DNA of 64,000 bases from Streptomyces sp. NBRC 110611 (lineage in GTDB: Bacteria > Actinomycetota > Actinomycetes > Streptomycetales > Streptomycetaceae), in contig NZ_BBUY01000007.1 of the NCBI RefSeq assembly GCF_001590865.1, positions 112,972 through 176,971 of the forward strand, read 5' to 3'. The stretch's first letter is position 1. Each line of letters begins with the position of its first letter. A model generated the notes under the pieces. The model had not been told where the DNA came from, did no database searches, and saw only the letters and a list, made by a program, of their open reading frames with translations. Below, piece by piece: positions 10,322 through 18,645 of the stretch. A program made the position numbers and the translations under genes.

Positions 10322-10567
10322 ATGTCGAGCAGTGGCCACGGACACACCCCCGCCGCCTGGACCGGCGTCATCATCTCGTTCATCGGCTTCTGCGTCGCCG
10401 GAGCCTTCATCGTGGCGGGGAGCGCCCCCGGCTTCTGGGCCGGCATGGTGCTGATCGGCCTCGGTGCCGTGGTGGGCGGCCTGATGCGCGCCGCGGGCCT
10501 GGGCCAGGAGCCCCGGCGCTCGGCGAACCCGGCCGCTCAGGCGAAGGCCCAGCCGCAGGAGGGCTGA
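10322..10567 (+). CDS. HGxxPAAW-motif small membrane protein
   Basis: 81 residues carrying the family motif HGHTPAAW at 6-13 and two hydrophobic segments (about 15-34 and 39-58). Proteins of this kind lie in actinobacterial trp operons and have no known role. A good Shine-Dalgarno (gaggagcag) lies 8 nt before the ATG. In related genomes a DUF2752 gene often follows; none is present here. Confidence 0.8.
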   Translation: MSSSGHGHTPAAWTGVIISFIGFCVAGAFIVAGSAPGFWAGMVLIGLGAVVGGLMRAAGLGQEPRRSANPAAQAKAQPQEG

Positions 10568-10918
10568 CGCCGCCCGGGGCGCCCAGCCCCGCCCGGATGG
10601 CGCCGCCGCCCGGCGCCATGACCGCCGCCTCCTCCGAAGGCGCCGCCGCCCCGTCCGCAGGCCCTGTCGTCAGACCCCCGGCACCCGCACGACGGCGGTG
10701 AGCGGCGCCTTCGCGCATGCTGCCGCGGACGGTAAATGTCCAGGTTGGGGGCGTCTCCCGCCCGAGCCGAGCGACGCCGGTTCGAGGGTGGGGGAGGGAT
10801 CGCGGTCAACCGGATGCGAAACCTCCTCCCCATGGCGGATACCATCGGAGAGCCGGCTGGGACGCTCGTCCCGGGGGCACCGATCCGCCTTGAACCGCTC
10901 AAGAAGGAGGCCGCTCGC
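10568..10918. other. 351-nt gap before trpC without a recognisable gene
   Basis: Frames crossing this stretch give only Pro/Ala/Arg-rich, non-conserved peptides, and no cysteine-rich DUF2752-like sequence. The last 15 nt hold a strong Shine-Dalgarno (aaggagg, 10904-10910) for trpC. A -10-like gataccat at 10838-10845 is the best promoter hint, but no convincing -35 partner is seen and no Trp-rich leader peptide is present. Confidence 0.45.
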
Positions 10919-11728
10919 GTGAGTGTGCTCGACGAGATCATCGACGGGGTCCGCGCCGACCTCGCGGAGCGGCAGGCGCGCGTCACCCTCGACGAGCTCA
11001 AGGAGCGGGCCCGCAAGGCACGCCCCGCGACGGACGGTGTCGCGGCACTCAAGGGCGAGAGCGTCAGAGTGATCTGCGAGGTGAAGCGCTCCAGCCCGTC
11101 CAAGGGCGCGCTCGCCGCGATCGCCGACCCGGCCGCCCTGGCCGCCGACTACGAGGCGGGCGGCGCCGCGGTCATCTCCGTCCTCACCGAGGAGCGCAGG
11201 TTCGGCGGCTCGCTGGCCGACCTGGAGGCGGTCCGCGCCCGGGTCGACATCCCGGTGCTGCGCAAGGACTTCATCGTCACCGCCTACCAGCTGTGGGAGG
11301 CCCGGGCCTACGGCGCCGACCTCGCGCTGCTGATCGTCTCCGCGCTGGAGCAGGAGGCCCTGGTCTCCCTGATCGAGCGGGCCGAGTCGATCGGGCTGAC
11401 GCCGCTGGTCGAGGTGCACGACGAGGAAGAGGTGGCCCGCGCGGTGGACGCCGGCGCCCGGATCATCGGCGTCAACGCCCGCGACCTCAAGACCCTGGAG
11501 GTCGACCGGGGCAACTTCGCCCGGGTCGCGCCCGAGATCCCGGACCACATCGTCAAGATCGCCGAGTCCGGAGTCCGCGGGCCGCACGACCTGATCGCCT
11601 ACGCCAACGACGGCGCCGACGCGGTGCTGGTCGGCGAGTCGCTGGTCACCGGCAAGGACCCCAGGACCGCGGTCGCCGACCTGGTCGCCGCGGGCTCCCA
11701 CCCGGCGATCCGGCACGGACGCGCCTGA
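10919..11728 (+). CDS. trpC: Indole-3-glycerol phosphate synthase TrpC
   Basis: 269 residues; closes the indole ring from CdRP. Start is GTG 10919, chosen for the aaggagg 8 nt upstream and because the protein then begins SVLDEIIDGVRADLAERQARV as family members do. Motifs: VICEVKRSSPSKG (catalytic lysine and phosphate contacts), LRKDFIVTAYQLWEARAYGAD, GVNARDLKTLEVD, IAESGVRGP and VLVGESLVTG. Stand-alone, not fused to TrpF. Confidence 0.97.
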   Translation: MSVLDEIIDGVRADLAERQARVTLDELKERARKARPATDGVAALKGESVRVICEVKRSSPSKGALAAIADPAALAADYEAGGAAVISVLTEERRFGGSLADLEAVRARVDIPVLRKDFIVTAYQLWEARAYGADLALLIVSALEQEALVSLIERAESIGLTPLVEVHDEEEVARAVDAGARIIGVNARDLKTLEVDRGNFARVAPEIPDHIVKIAESGVRGPHDLIAYANDGADAVLVGESLVTGKDPRTAVADLVAAGSHPAIRHGRA

Positions 11729-11760
11729 GGCCCGGGACGAGGACGGACGAGAGTCACGAC

Positions 11761-11925
11761 ATGACCGCCGTACCGCGCCGCCCCGAGGCCAAGCAGTCGG
11801 CACTGCCCTCGTGGCACCGCGGCTGCCGGGCCCCCGCGCGGCGGGTGCGGGGACGGCGGGTCAGGTACCACATCGGCTCGGAACCGGGCCAGATCAACGG
11901 CATGCGATGGCGAGGCGCCCGGTAA
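11761..11925 (+). CDS. trpM: Tryptophan biosynthesis modulator TrpM
   Basis: 54 residues, basic, between trpC and trpB, as in other Streptomyces. The C-terminal signature RRVRGRRVRYHIGSEPGQINGMRW is what identifies it. TrpM has been reported in Streptomyces as a small modulator of tryptophan supply and differentiation; it is not an enzyme. The 130 nt between it and trpB contain no further gene. Recognition rests on the short C-terminal motif plus position. Confidence 0.8.
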   Translation: MTAVPRRPEAKQSALPSWHRGCRAPARRVRGRRVRYHIGSEPGQINGMRWRGAR

Positions 11926-12055
11926 GGGGCGCGGGACTGTTCCGGCATGCGACTCGGCCGCGTGGGCACCACCAGCCACACCGGCCCGCAGCCAAGCGGT
12001 AACCCTCTCGCCCCCACGGCGGTCAGTCACCACCCACTCACCGTGAGGTATCCGC

Positions 12056-13336
12056 ATGCCCAGCACGTTCTTCATCCCTGACCCCGAGGGTCAGGTCCCG
12101 TCCGCCGCAGGCTACTTCGGCGCTTTCGGCGGCAAGTTCATCCCGGAGGCCCTGGTCGCCGCGGTCGAGGAGGTCGCCGCCGAGTACGAGAAGGCCAAGG
12201 CGGACCCCGCCTTCGCGGCCGAGCTCAACGACCTGATGGTCCACTACAGCGGGCGCCCCAGCGCGCTCACCGAGGTGCCGCGGTTCGCCGAACAGGCGGG
12301 CGGGGCCCGGGTGTTCCTCAAGCGCGAGGACCTCAACCACACCGGCTCGCACAAGATCAACAATGTGCTGGGCCAGGCCCTGCTCACCAAGCGGATGGGC
12401 AAGACCCGGGTCATCGCGGAGACCGGCGCCGGCCAGCACGGCGTCGCCACCGCCACCGCCTGCGCCCTCTTCGGCCTCGACTGCACCATCTACATGGGCG
12501 AGGTCGACACCAAGCGCCAGGCCCTCAACGTCGCCCGGATGCGGATGCTCGGCGCCGAGGTCATCGCCGTGAAGTCCGGCAGCCGCACCCTCAAGGACGC
12601 CATCAACGAGGCCTTCCGCGACTGGGTGGCCAACGTCGACCGCACCCACTACCTCTTCGGCACGGTCGCCGGACCGCACCCCTTCCCCGCCCTGGTCCGC
12701 GACTTCCACCGGGTCATCGGCGTCGAGGCCCGCCGGCAGCTCCTCGAGCGCACCGGACGCCTGCCGGACGCCGCCCTCGCCTGCGTCGGCGGCGGCTCCA
12801 ACGCCATCGGCCTGTTCCACGCGTTCCTCGGCGACGAGTCCGTCCGCCTGATCGGCTGCGAGCCCGGCGGCCACGGCATCGCGACCGGCGAACACGCCGC
12901 CACCCTCACCGAGGGCACCCCCGGCATCCTGCACGGCTCGCGTTCGTACGTCCTCCAGGACGAGGACGGCCAGATCACCGAGCCGTACTCGATCTCGGCC
13001 GGCCTGGACTACCCCGGCATCGGCCCCGAGCACGCCTACCTCAAGGACACCGGCCGCGCCGAGTACCGCGCCGTCACCGACGACGAGGCCATGCAGGCCC
13101 TGCGCCTGCTCTCCCGCACCGAGGGCATCATCCCGGCCATCGAGAGCGCCCACGCGCTGGCCGGCGCCCTGGAGGTCGGCCGCGAGCTGGGCCCCGACGG
13201 CCTGCTGCTGGTCAACCTCTCCGGACGCGGCGACAAGGACATGGACACCGCCGCCCGCTACTTCGGGCTGTACGACGAGACGGGCGGCGCCGAAGTGAAC
13301 GGCACCGTCCAGCCCACGGGCGAAGGGGAGAAGTGA
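12056..13336 (+). CDS. trpB: Tryptophan synthase beta chain TrpB
   Basis: 426 residues; PLP-dependent condensation of indole with serine. K100 in LNHTGSHKINNVLGQ is the PLP Schiff-base lysine, AETGAGQHG holds the catalytic glutamate, and CVGGGSNAIG binds the PLP phosphate. The stop TGA overlaps the trpA ATG (TGATG), so the subunits of the alpha2beta2 complex are coupled. The C-terminal 15 residues past LYDETG are a nonconserved tail. Confidence 0.98.
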   Translation: MPSTFFIPDPEGQVPSAAGYFGAFGGKFIPEALVAAVEEVAAEYEKAKADPAFAAELNDLMVHYSGRPSALTEVPRFAEQAGGARVFLKREDLNHTGSHKINNVLGQALLTKRMGKTRVIAETGAGQHGVATATACALFGLDCTIYMGEVDTKRQALNVARMRMLGAEVIAVKSGSRTLKDAINEAFRDWVANVDRTHYLFGTVAGPHPFPALVRDFHRVIGVEARRQLLERTGRLPDAALACVGGGSNAIGLFHAFLGDESVRLIGCEPGGHGIATGEHAATLTEGTPGILHGSRSYVLQDEDGQITEPYSISAGLDYPGIGPEHAYLKDTGRAEYRAVTDDEAMQALRLLSRTEGIIPAIESAHALAGALEVGRELGPDGLLLVNLSGRGDKDMDTAARYFGLYDETGGAEVNGTVQPTGEGEK

Positions 13337-14154
13337 TGGCGGGCAACATCGAGCTGCTGAACGCCGTGCTGGCGCAGGCCCGCGCGGAGAACCGTGCCGC
13401 CCTGGTCGGCTACCTCCCGGCCGGCTTCCCGACCGTGGACGGCGGCGTACGGGCGATGACCGAGATGCTGGACGGCGGCTGCGACATCGTCGAGGTCGGA
13501 CTGCCGCACAGCGACCCGGTCCTGGACGGCCCGGTCATCCAGACCGCCGATGACATCGCGCTGCGCGGCGGGGTGAAGATCGTCGATGTGATCCGTACGG
13601 TCCGCGAGGTGCACGCCGCCACCGGTGCGCCGGTGCTCTGCATGACGTACTGGAACCCGGTCGACCGCTACGGCGTCGAGCGGTTCGCCGCCGGCCTCGC
13701 CGAGGCGGGCGGCGCCGGCTGCATCCTGCCGGACCTCCCCGTCGAGGAGTCCGAGGTATGGCGCAAGGCCGCCGAACAGCACGGCCTGGCCACCGTCTTC
13801 GTGGTCGCGCCGAGCAGCCGTGACGAGCGCCTCGCCAAGATCACCGCGGCTGGCAGCGGCTTCGTCTACGCCGCCTCGCTGATGGGCGTCACCGGCACCC
13901 GCGCGTCCGTCGGCCGGGAGGCCCAGGACCTGGTGACGCGCACCCGCGCCACCACGGACCTGCCGGTCTGCGTCGGCCTGGGCGTCTCCAACGCCGAACA
14001 GGCCGCGGAGGTCGCCGCGTTCGCCGACGGGGTGATCGTCGGCTCGGCGTTCGTCAAGCGGCTGCTGGCGGCGGACGGCGATCCGGAGGCCGGGCTCGCC
14101 GGACTCCGGACCCTGGCGGGCGAGCTCGCCGAGGGCGTACGCAACCGCTCCTAG
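13336..14154 (+). CDS. trpA: Tryptophan synthase alpha chain TrpA
   Basis: 272 residues; cleaves indole-3-glycerol phosphate to indole, which channels to TrpB. Catalytic E53 and D64 are visible in IVEVGLPHSDPVLDGP, equivalent to E49 and D60 of the enteric enzyme. LVGYLPAGFP and YAASLMGVTGTR are also conserved. A GTG three bases upstream is an alternative start. Last gene of the trp run, followed by a strong terminator. Confidence 0.98.
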   Translation: MAGNIELLNAVLAQARAENRAALVGYLPAGFPTVDGGVRAMTEMLDGGCDIVEVGLPHSDPVLDGPVIQTADDIALRGGVKIVDVIRTVREVHAATGAPVLCMTYWNPVDRYGVERFAAGLAEAGGAGCILPDLPVEESEVWRKAAEQHGLATVFVVAPSSRDERLAKITAAGSGFVYAASLMGVTGTRASVGREAQDLVTRTRATTDLPVCVGLGVSNAEQAAEVAAFADGVIVGSAFVKRLLAADGDPEAGLAGLRTLAGELAEGVRNRS

Positions 14155-14252
14155 GGCTGTGCCGGGAGTCCCGTCGGCCGCCCGGGGCGCGGCGCGCGGG
14201 CGGCCGTCCACCGCGACGCGGTACGCCGTCCCCCGATAGGGCGAACATCGGT

Positions 14253-14280
14253 GCGGAGGGGTGCGCGGGCACCCCTCCGC
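14253..14280 (+). terminator. Intrinsic terminator after trpA
   Basis: Perfect 12-bp stem gcggaggggtgc/gcacccctccgc with a 4-nt loop, followed by ttcgttgt. It marks the end of the trp transcript and lies just ahead of the DsbA-like gene start. Confidence 0.8.
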
Positions 14281-14296
14281 TTCGTTGTCCAGGGGC

Positions 14297-15190
14297 GTGA
14301 GCCCGAAGAATCACGACAGGAGAAGCGCCCGCGAGCGGCTGCAGGCCCAGCGGGCGAAAGAACACGCGCGCTCCCGGCGCCGCCGTCAGGCGGTCGTCGC
14401 CGGGTCCGTGCTGGCGGTGCTGGGAGCGGCCGGCGGCCTCGCCGTCTGGGCCGCCACGGCCGGCAGCGGCGGGAGCAGCTCCGACAACGAAACCGCGCGC
14501 CCGAGACAGGCCACCGGCGGCGACCGGCCCGCCGTCCCGGTGGGCGCCCCCGACGCCCCCTCCACCCTCACGGTGTGGGAGGACTTCCGCTGCCCCGCCT
14601 GCCAGCAGTTCGAGGTCGGCTTCCGCCCGGTGATCCACGAGCTGGAGGACGCAGGCCACCTCAAGGCCGAGTACCACCTCGTCACCATCATCGACGGCAA
14701 CACCGGAGGCCAGGGGTCCCTCAACGCCGCCAACGCCGCCCTCTGCGCCCAGGACGCCGGACGGTTCCGCGAGTACCACGACGTCCTCTACTCGAACCAG
14801 CCCAAGGACGAGCTGGACGACAAGTTCGCCGACAAGCAGCACCTCATCAAACTGGCCGGCAAGGTCAAGGGCCTGGTGACCCCCGCCTTCACCCAGTGCG
14901 TCAACGACGGCAGGTACAACGGCTTCGTCCGGAAGTCCTCCGAGGCCTTCTCCCGCTCCGGATACGGCGGCACCCCCACCGTCCTGCTCAACGGCAAGAA
15001 CCTCGCCAAGGAGAAGAACGGCCACTTCACCCCCAAGGACCTGCGGAAGGCGGTCCTGGCCGCCAGTAAGGGCAAGCAGCCGGGGAAGGTCCCGACGACC
15101 GGCACGAGCACCGCCCCGAGCACCACCCCGGGCACCGCCCCGAGCACCGGAGCCTCCCACCGGACGGGCGGCTCACCCGAGGACTCCTGA
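14297..15190 (+). CDS. Membrane-anchored DsbA-like thioredoxin-fold protein
   Basis: 297 residues from GTG 14297 (MSPKNHDRRSARERLQAQRA). A basic N-terminus, a membrane anchor at 32-52, then an extracytoplasmic thioredoxin-like domain with the active-site motif C99-P-A-C102 and a cis-proline region GGTPTVLLNGKNL. The C-terminal 35 residues are Thr/Pro-rich linker. The GTG start was chosen over an ATG 36 nt upstream because the latter lies inside the trpA terminator. It precedes lgt, in keeping with a role in the cell envelope. Expected to oxidise or isomerise secreted thiols. Confidence 0.88.
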   Translation: MSPKNHDRRSARERLQAQRAKEHARSRRRRQAVVAGSVLAVLGAAGGLAVWAATAGSGGSSSDNETARPRQATGGDRPAVPVGAPDAPSTLTVWEDFRCPACQQFEVGFRPVIHELEDAGHLKAEYHLVTIIDGNTGGQGSLNAANAALCAQDAGRFREYHDVLYSNQPKDELDDKFADKQHLIKLAGKVKGLVTPAFTQCVNDGRYNGFVRKSSEAFSRSGYGGTPTVLLNGKNLAKEKNGHFTPKDLRKAVLAASKGKQPGKVPTTGTSTAPSTTPGTAPSTGASHRTGGSPEDS

Positions 15191-15265
15191 CCGTGGGGTC
15201 GTTACGCAGCCGTAGCCGGGCGGGTTGTCGCCGGACCCGCCCGGCGCGGTAGCGTCGACCCTGCC

Positions 15266-16279
15266 ATGGACCTCGCATTCATTCCCAGCCCGTCGGTCGG
15301 CGTCGTACATCTCGGCCCGATCCCGCTGCGTGGCTACGCGTTCTGCATCATCATCGGCGTCTTCTTCGCCGTCTGGCTCGGCAACCGGCGCTGGATCCAG
15401 CGCGGCGGCCGCTCCGGCACGGTCGCGGACATCGCCGTGTGGGCCGTGCCCTTCGGGCTGGTCGGCGGTCGCCTCTACCACGTCATCACCACTCCCGAGC
15501 CGTACTTCGGCGCGAACGGCCACCCGCTCGACGCCTTCAAGGTGTGGGAAGGCGGCCTCGGCATCTGGGGCGCGGTCGCGCTCGGCGCGCTGGGCGCCTG
15601 GATCGCCTGCCGCCGCCGGGGCATCCCGATGCCCGCGTACGCGGACGCGGTGGCGCCCGGACTCGCGTTCGCCCAGGCGATCGGCCGCTGGGGCAACTGG
15701 TTCAACCAGGAGCTGTACGGCAAGCCGACCGATCTCCCCTGGGCGCTGGAGATCAGCGCCGACCCGGCCATCGGGCGCGTGGGCGGCACCTTCCACCCGA
15801 CGTTCCTCTACGAGTCCCTGTGGTGCGTCGGCGTCGCGCTGCTGGTGATCTGGGCCGACAAGCGGTTCAAGCTCGGCCACGGACGGGCCTTCGCGCTGTA
15901 CGTCGCCGCCTACTGCGCGGGCCGCGCCTGGATCGAGTACATGCGGATCGACACCGCGCACCACATCCTCGGCCTGCGGCTGAACGTCTGGACCGCGCTG
16001 ATCGGTCTCGTCCTGGCCGTCGTCTACATGGTCGTCTCCGCCCGGCGGGCACCGGGCCGGGAAGAGATCGTGGAGCCCGGAGCGCTGGAGGAGCGCGCGG
16101 CCCAGGAGGCCGCCGCCGAGCAGGGCACGGGTACGGGCACGGAGGGCGCCGACGGCGGCAGGGCCACCGCACGGAAGCCGGCGGACCGGACACCGAGGAC
16201 GCCGCGGAAGCCGGGGGAGAAGGCGCCGGGGGAGGCGTCGGAGAAGCCGGCCGGCAGCGGCAGCGACAAGAAGTCCTGA
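15266..16279 (+). CDS. lgt: Prolipoprotein diacylglyceryl transferase Lgt
   Basis: 337 residues; moves a diacylglyceryl group to the lipobox cysteine of prolipoproteins in the membrane. Core motifs: IPLRGYAFCIIIG, GLVGGRLYHV, GGLGIWGAV, AIGRWGNWFNQELYG and HPTFLYES. At least six membrane segments. The last 85 residues form a charged Glu/Lys/Pro-rich cytoplasmic tail typical of actinobacterial Lgt and absent from E. coli Lgt. At least one lipoprotein substrate candidate (34919-35404) is in the window. Confidence 0.97.
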   Translation: MDLAFIPSPSVGVVHLGPIPLRGYAFCIIIGVFFAVWLGNRRWIQRGGRSGTVADIAVWAVPFGLVGGRLYHVITTPEPYFGANGHPLDAFKVWEGGLGIWGAVALGALGAWIACRRRGIPMPAYADAVAPGLAFAQAIGRWGNWFNQELYGKPTDLPWALEISADPAIGRVGGTFHPTFLYESLWCVGVALLVIWADKRFKLGHGRAFALYVAAYCAGRAWIEYMRIDTAHHILGLRLNVWTALIGLVLAVVYMVVSARRAPGREEIVEPGALEERAAQEAAAEQGTGTGTEGADGGRATARKPADRTPRTPRKPGEKAPGEASEKPAGSGSDKKS

Positions 16280-16327
16280 AGCGGGGGCGAAGCCCCGACC
16301 GCGGCGGGACACCGCCGCCGGACCACA

Positions 16328-16374
16328 GAGCGCCGGGCGGGTGCGGGGGAGACCTCGGCACCCGCCCGGCGCTC
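16328..16374. terminator. Bidirectional terminator between lgt and the CitE-like gene
   Basis: Perfect 17-bp stem (gagcgccgggcgggtgc with gcacccgcccggcgctc) and a 13-nt loop, in the gap between convergent genes. No T-run on either side, as is usual for GC-rich genomes. Confidence 0.75.
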
Positions 16375-16405
16375 CGCTGTGTACGGCGCTGTCCGGCGGT
16401 GGCCC

Positions 16406-17383
16406 TCAGCCGGGCCGCCGCGCGGCCAGCGACAGCACCCGCCGCGCTCCCGCCACCACCGCCGCGTCCACGAACCGCCCGTCCGGCAGCGCCCGCGCCC
16501 CGCCGCCCTCCGCCGCCGCACGTACCACCTGCTCCGCCGCCGCCACCTCCTCCGGTGAGGGCAGATGGGCGGCCTCGATGACCGGGAGCTGACGGGGGTG
16601 GATCGCCACCCGCCCCAGGAACCCCAGCGCCCGGCCCTGCGCACAGGAGCGGGCCAGTCCGTCCAGGTCGCGTACGTCCGGGTAGACCGACTGCGGCGGC
16701 GGTGCCAGCCCGGCGGCGCGGGCCGCGACCACGGTCCGGCTGCGCGGCCAGGCCAGCCCCGCGTCGTCCCGTACGCCCAGCTCCGCGCAGAGGTCGGTCT
16801 CGCCGAGCGCGATCCCGTGCAGCGCCGGGTGCGCGACGGCGATGGCGAAGGCGTGCTCGACACCCAGCGCGGATTCCAGCAGCGCGTACAGCGCAGGCGA
16901 GACCCGGCCCACGCCCCGGTCCGCAGTCGTCCCGCCCACGCCCCGGTCCGCAGTCGTCCCGCCCACGCCCCGGTCCGCCATCGCCCGGTCCGGGACCCGG
17001 TCCGTCGTCGCCCAGGCCACCGCCCGGTGGACATCGGCCGGCCCGCGCACCTTCGGGAGCCGCAGCCCGGCCAGGCCCGGCAGCGCGGCGAGCGTGCGGA
17101 TCTCGGTCTCGGCGAGCGGCCCGTCCAGGGCGTTGACCCGGACGTGCACCGGCGCGGGACCCGGGGCCGGGTCGCCGAGCAGTTCGGCGGTGGCCCGCAG
17201 GGCCCGCGCCTTGCGGTCCGGGGCGACCGCGTCCTCCAGGTCGATCACCACCACATCGGCCCCGCAGCCGAGCGCCCTGGCGACCACCTCCGGGCGGTCA
17301 CCGGGCACATAGAGCCAGGTCAGCGGAGTCCGGGCGGGGGCTTCCCGAAACGTGCCGGTCTCCCGGGGCGGGCGCACGGTCAC
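16406..17383 (-). CDS. CitE-like HpcH/HpaI-family CoA ester lyase
   Basis: 325 residues. TIM-barrel lyase with LTWLYVPGDRPEVVARALGCGADVVVIDLEDAVAPDRK at the N-terminus, the RVNALDG stretch, LRLPKVRG, and a downstream SALGVEHAFAIAVAHPALHGIALGETDL; these hold the Mg-binding acidic residues and CoA contacts. Family members split or form (3S)-malyl-CoA, citramalyl-CoA or similar beta-hydroxyacyl-CoA. Residues about 136-159 are a 9-residue tandem repeat (TTADRGVGG) from a 27-bp DNA repeat, inserted in the barrel. Last gene of a six-gene overlapping operon; its start overlaps the CoA-transferase stop. Confidence 0.85.
   Translation of the reverse strand: MTVRPPRETGTFREAPARTPLTWLYVPGDRPEVVARALGCGADVVVIDLEDAVAPDRKARALRATAELLGDPAPGPAPVHVRVNALDGPLAETEIRTLAALPGLAGLRLPKVRGPADVHRAVAWATTDRVPDRAMADRGVGGTTADRGVGGTTADRGVGRVSPALYALLESALGVEHAFAIAVAHPALHGIALGETDLCAELGVRDDAGLAWPRSRTVVAARAAGLAPPPQSVYPDVRDLDGLARSCAQGRALGFLGRVAIHPRQLPVIEAAHLPSPEEVAAAEQVVRAAAEGGGARALPDGRFVDAAVVAGARRVLSLAARRPG
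16908..16978. repeat. In-frame 27-bp tandem repeat in the CitE-like gene
   Basis: Two exact 27-bp units (16908-16934 and 16935-16961) and a 17-bp partial third, encoding repeats of ADRGVGGTT on the minus strand. 27 is a multiple of three, so copy-number change keeps the frame. Confidence 0.9.
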
Positions 17384-18645
17384 AGCGCGCCCGCCCGGCG
17401 GAGTCCGTCGATCGCGGCGCGGTCCAGGCCGATCCCGGTCAGCACCTCATCGGTGTCCGCGCCGTGCGGGCGGCCCGCCCAGCGGATGGCGCCCGGCGTC
17501 TCCGAGAGCCGGAAGAGCACGTTCTGCATCCGCAGTGTGCCCAGTTCGTCGTCCGGGACCTCGGTGACGGTCCCCAGCGCCCGGTACTGCGGATCCGCCA
17601 GGACACCGCGGATGTCGTAGACGGGTGCGACGGCCGCCTCGGCCTTCTCGAACGCGGCCAGCACCTCGGCCCGGCCGTGCCGGGCGATCCACCCGCCGAC
17701 GGCCTCGTCCAGCTCGTCGGCGTGCGCGGCCCGCCCGGTGCCGGTCGGGAACCAGGGTTCGTCGATCAGCTCCGGCCGCCCGACCAGCCGCATCACCCGC
17801 TCGGCGACGGACTCGGCCGAGGTGGAGACCGCCACCCAGGAGCCGTCCGCGGTGCGGTAGGTGTTCCGCGGCGCGACGTTCCCGGAGCGGTTGCCGGTCC
17901 GGGTCTGGACGTGCCCGAGCCGGTCGTACCAGAGCGGCTGCGGGCCGAGCACGGTCAGCAGCGGCTCGATCAGCGCCAGGTCCACGACCTGGCCGCGGCC
18001 GGAGGCCTCCCGCCCGCGCAGCGCGGTCAGCACGGCGTACGACGTGGTCAGCGCGGCGATCCCGTCGGCGAGGCCGAACGGCGGCAGGGTCGGCGGCCCG
18101 TCCGGCTCCCCGGTGATCGCGGCGAATCCGCTCATCGCCTCGGCGAGCGTGCCGAACCCGGGGCGCCGGGCGTACGGGCCGAACTGGCCGAAGCCGGTGA
18201 CCCGGGCCAGCACCAGCCGCGGGTTGACGGCGGACAGCTCGTCCCAGCCCAGGCCCCACTTCTCCAGGGTTCCGGGCCGGAAGTTCTCGATGACGACATC
18301 GGCCCCGGTGGCCAGCCGCAGCAGGACGTCCCTGCCGTCCGGGTGGGACAGGTCCAGCGTGATGGTCTTCTTGTTGCGGCCGAGCAGCTTCCACCACAGC
18401 CCGATGCCGTCCTCGGCCGGACCGTGGCCGCGCGCGGGGTCGGGCCGCCGCGGATGCTCGACCTTGATCACCTCGGCGCCGAAGTCCCCGAGCAGGGTGG
18501 CGGCCAGCGGCCCGGCGAAGAGCGTGGCGAGGTCGAGCACCCGCAGCCCGGCCAGGGCCTGCGCCGGGAGCCCTGCCTGTCCCAGGCCGTCCCGCTCCGG
18601 CGGGCCGGAGCGGGACGGGTCCGCCGGGGTGTGGTGGCCGGTCAT
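17380..18645 (-). CDS. CaiB/BaiF-family (class III) CoA-transferase
   Basis: 421 residues from ATG 18645. Class III CoA-transferase fold: LRVLDLATLFAGPLAATLLGDFGAEVIKVEHP, LLGRNKKTITLDL, VIENFRPGTLEKWGLGWDEL, RVTGFGQFGPYARRPGF and NTYRTADGSWVAVS. These enzymes move CoA between carboxylic acids through an aspartyl intermediate. It overlaps the upstream glycohydrolase paralogue (ATGA) and the downstream lyase, so the operon probably activates an acid to its CoA ester and then cleaves it. Substrate not recognisable. Confidence 0.9.
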   Translation of the reverse strand: MTGHHTPADPSRSGPPERDGLGQAGLPAQALAGLRVLDLATLFAGPLAATLLGDFGAEVIKVEHPRRPDPARGHGPAEDGIGLWWKLLGRNKKTITLDLSHPDGRDVLLRLATGADVVIENFRPGTLEKWGLGWDELSAVNPRLVLARVTGFGQFGPYARRPGFGTLAEAMSGFAAITGEPDGPPTLPPFGLADGIAALTTSYAVLTALRGREASGRGQVVDLALIEPLLTVLGPQPLWYDRLGHVQTRTGNRSGNVAPRNTYRTADGSWVAVSTSAESVAERVMRLVGRPELIDEPWFPTGTGRAAHADELDEAVGGWIARHGRAEVLAAFEKAEAAVAPVYDIRGVLADPQYRALGTVTEVPDDELGTLRMQNVLFRLSETPGAIRWAGRPHGADTDEVLTGIGLDRAAIDGLRRAGAL

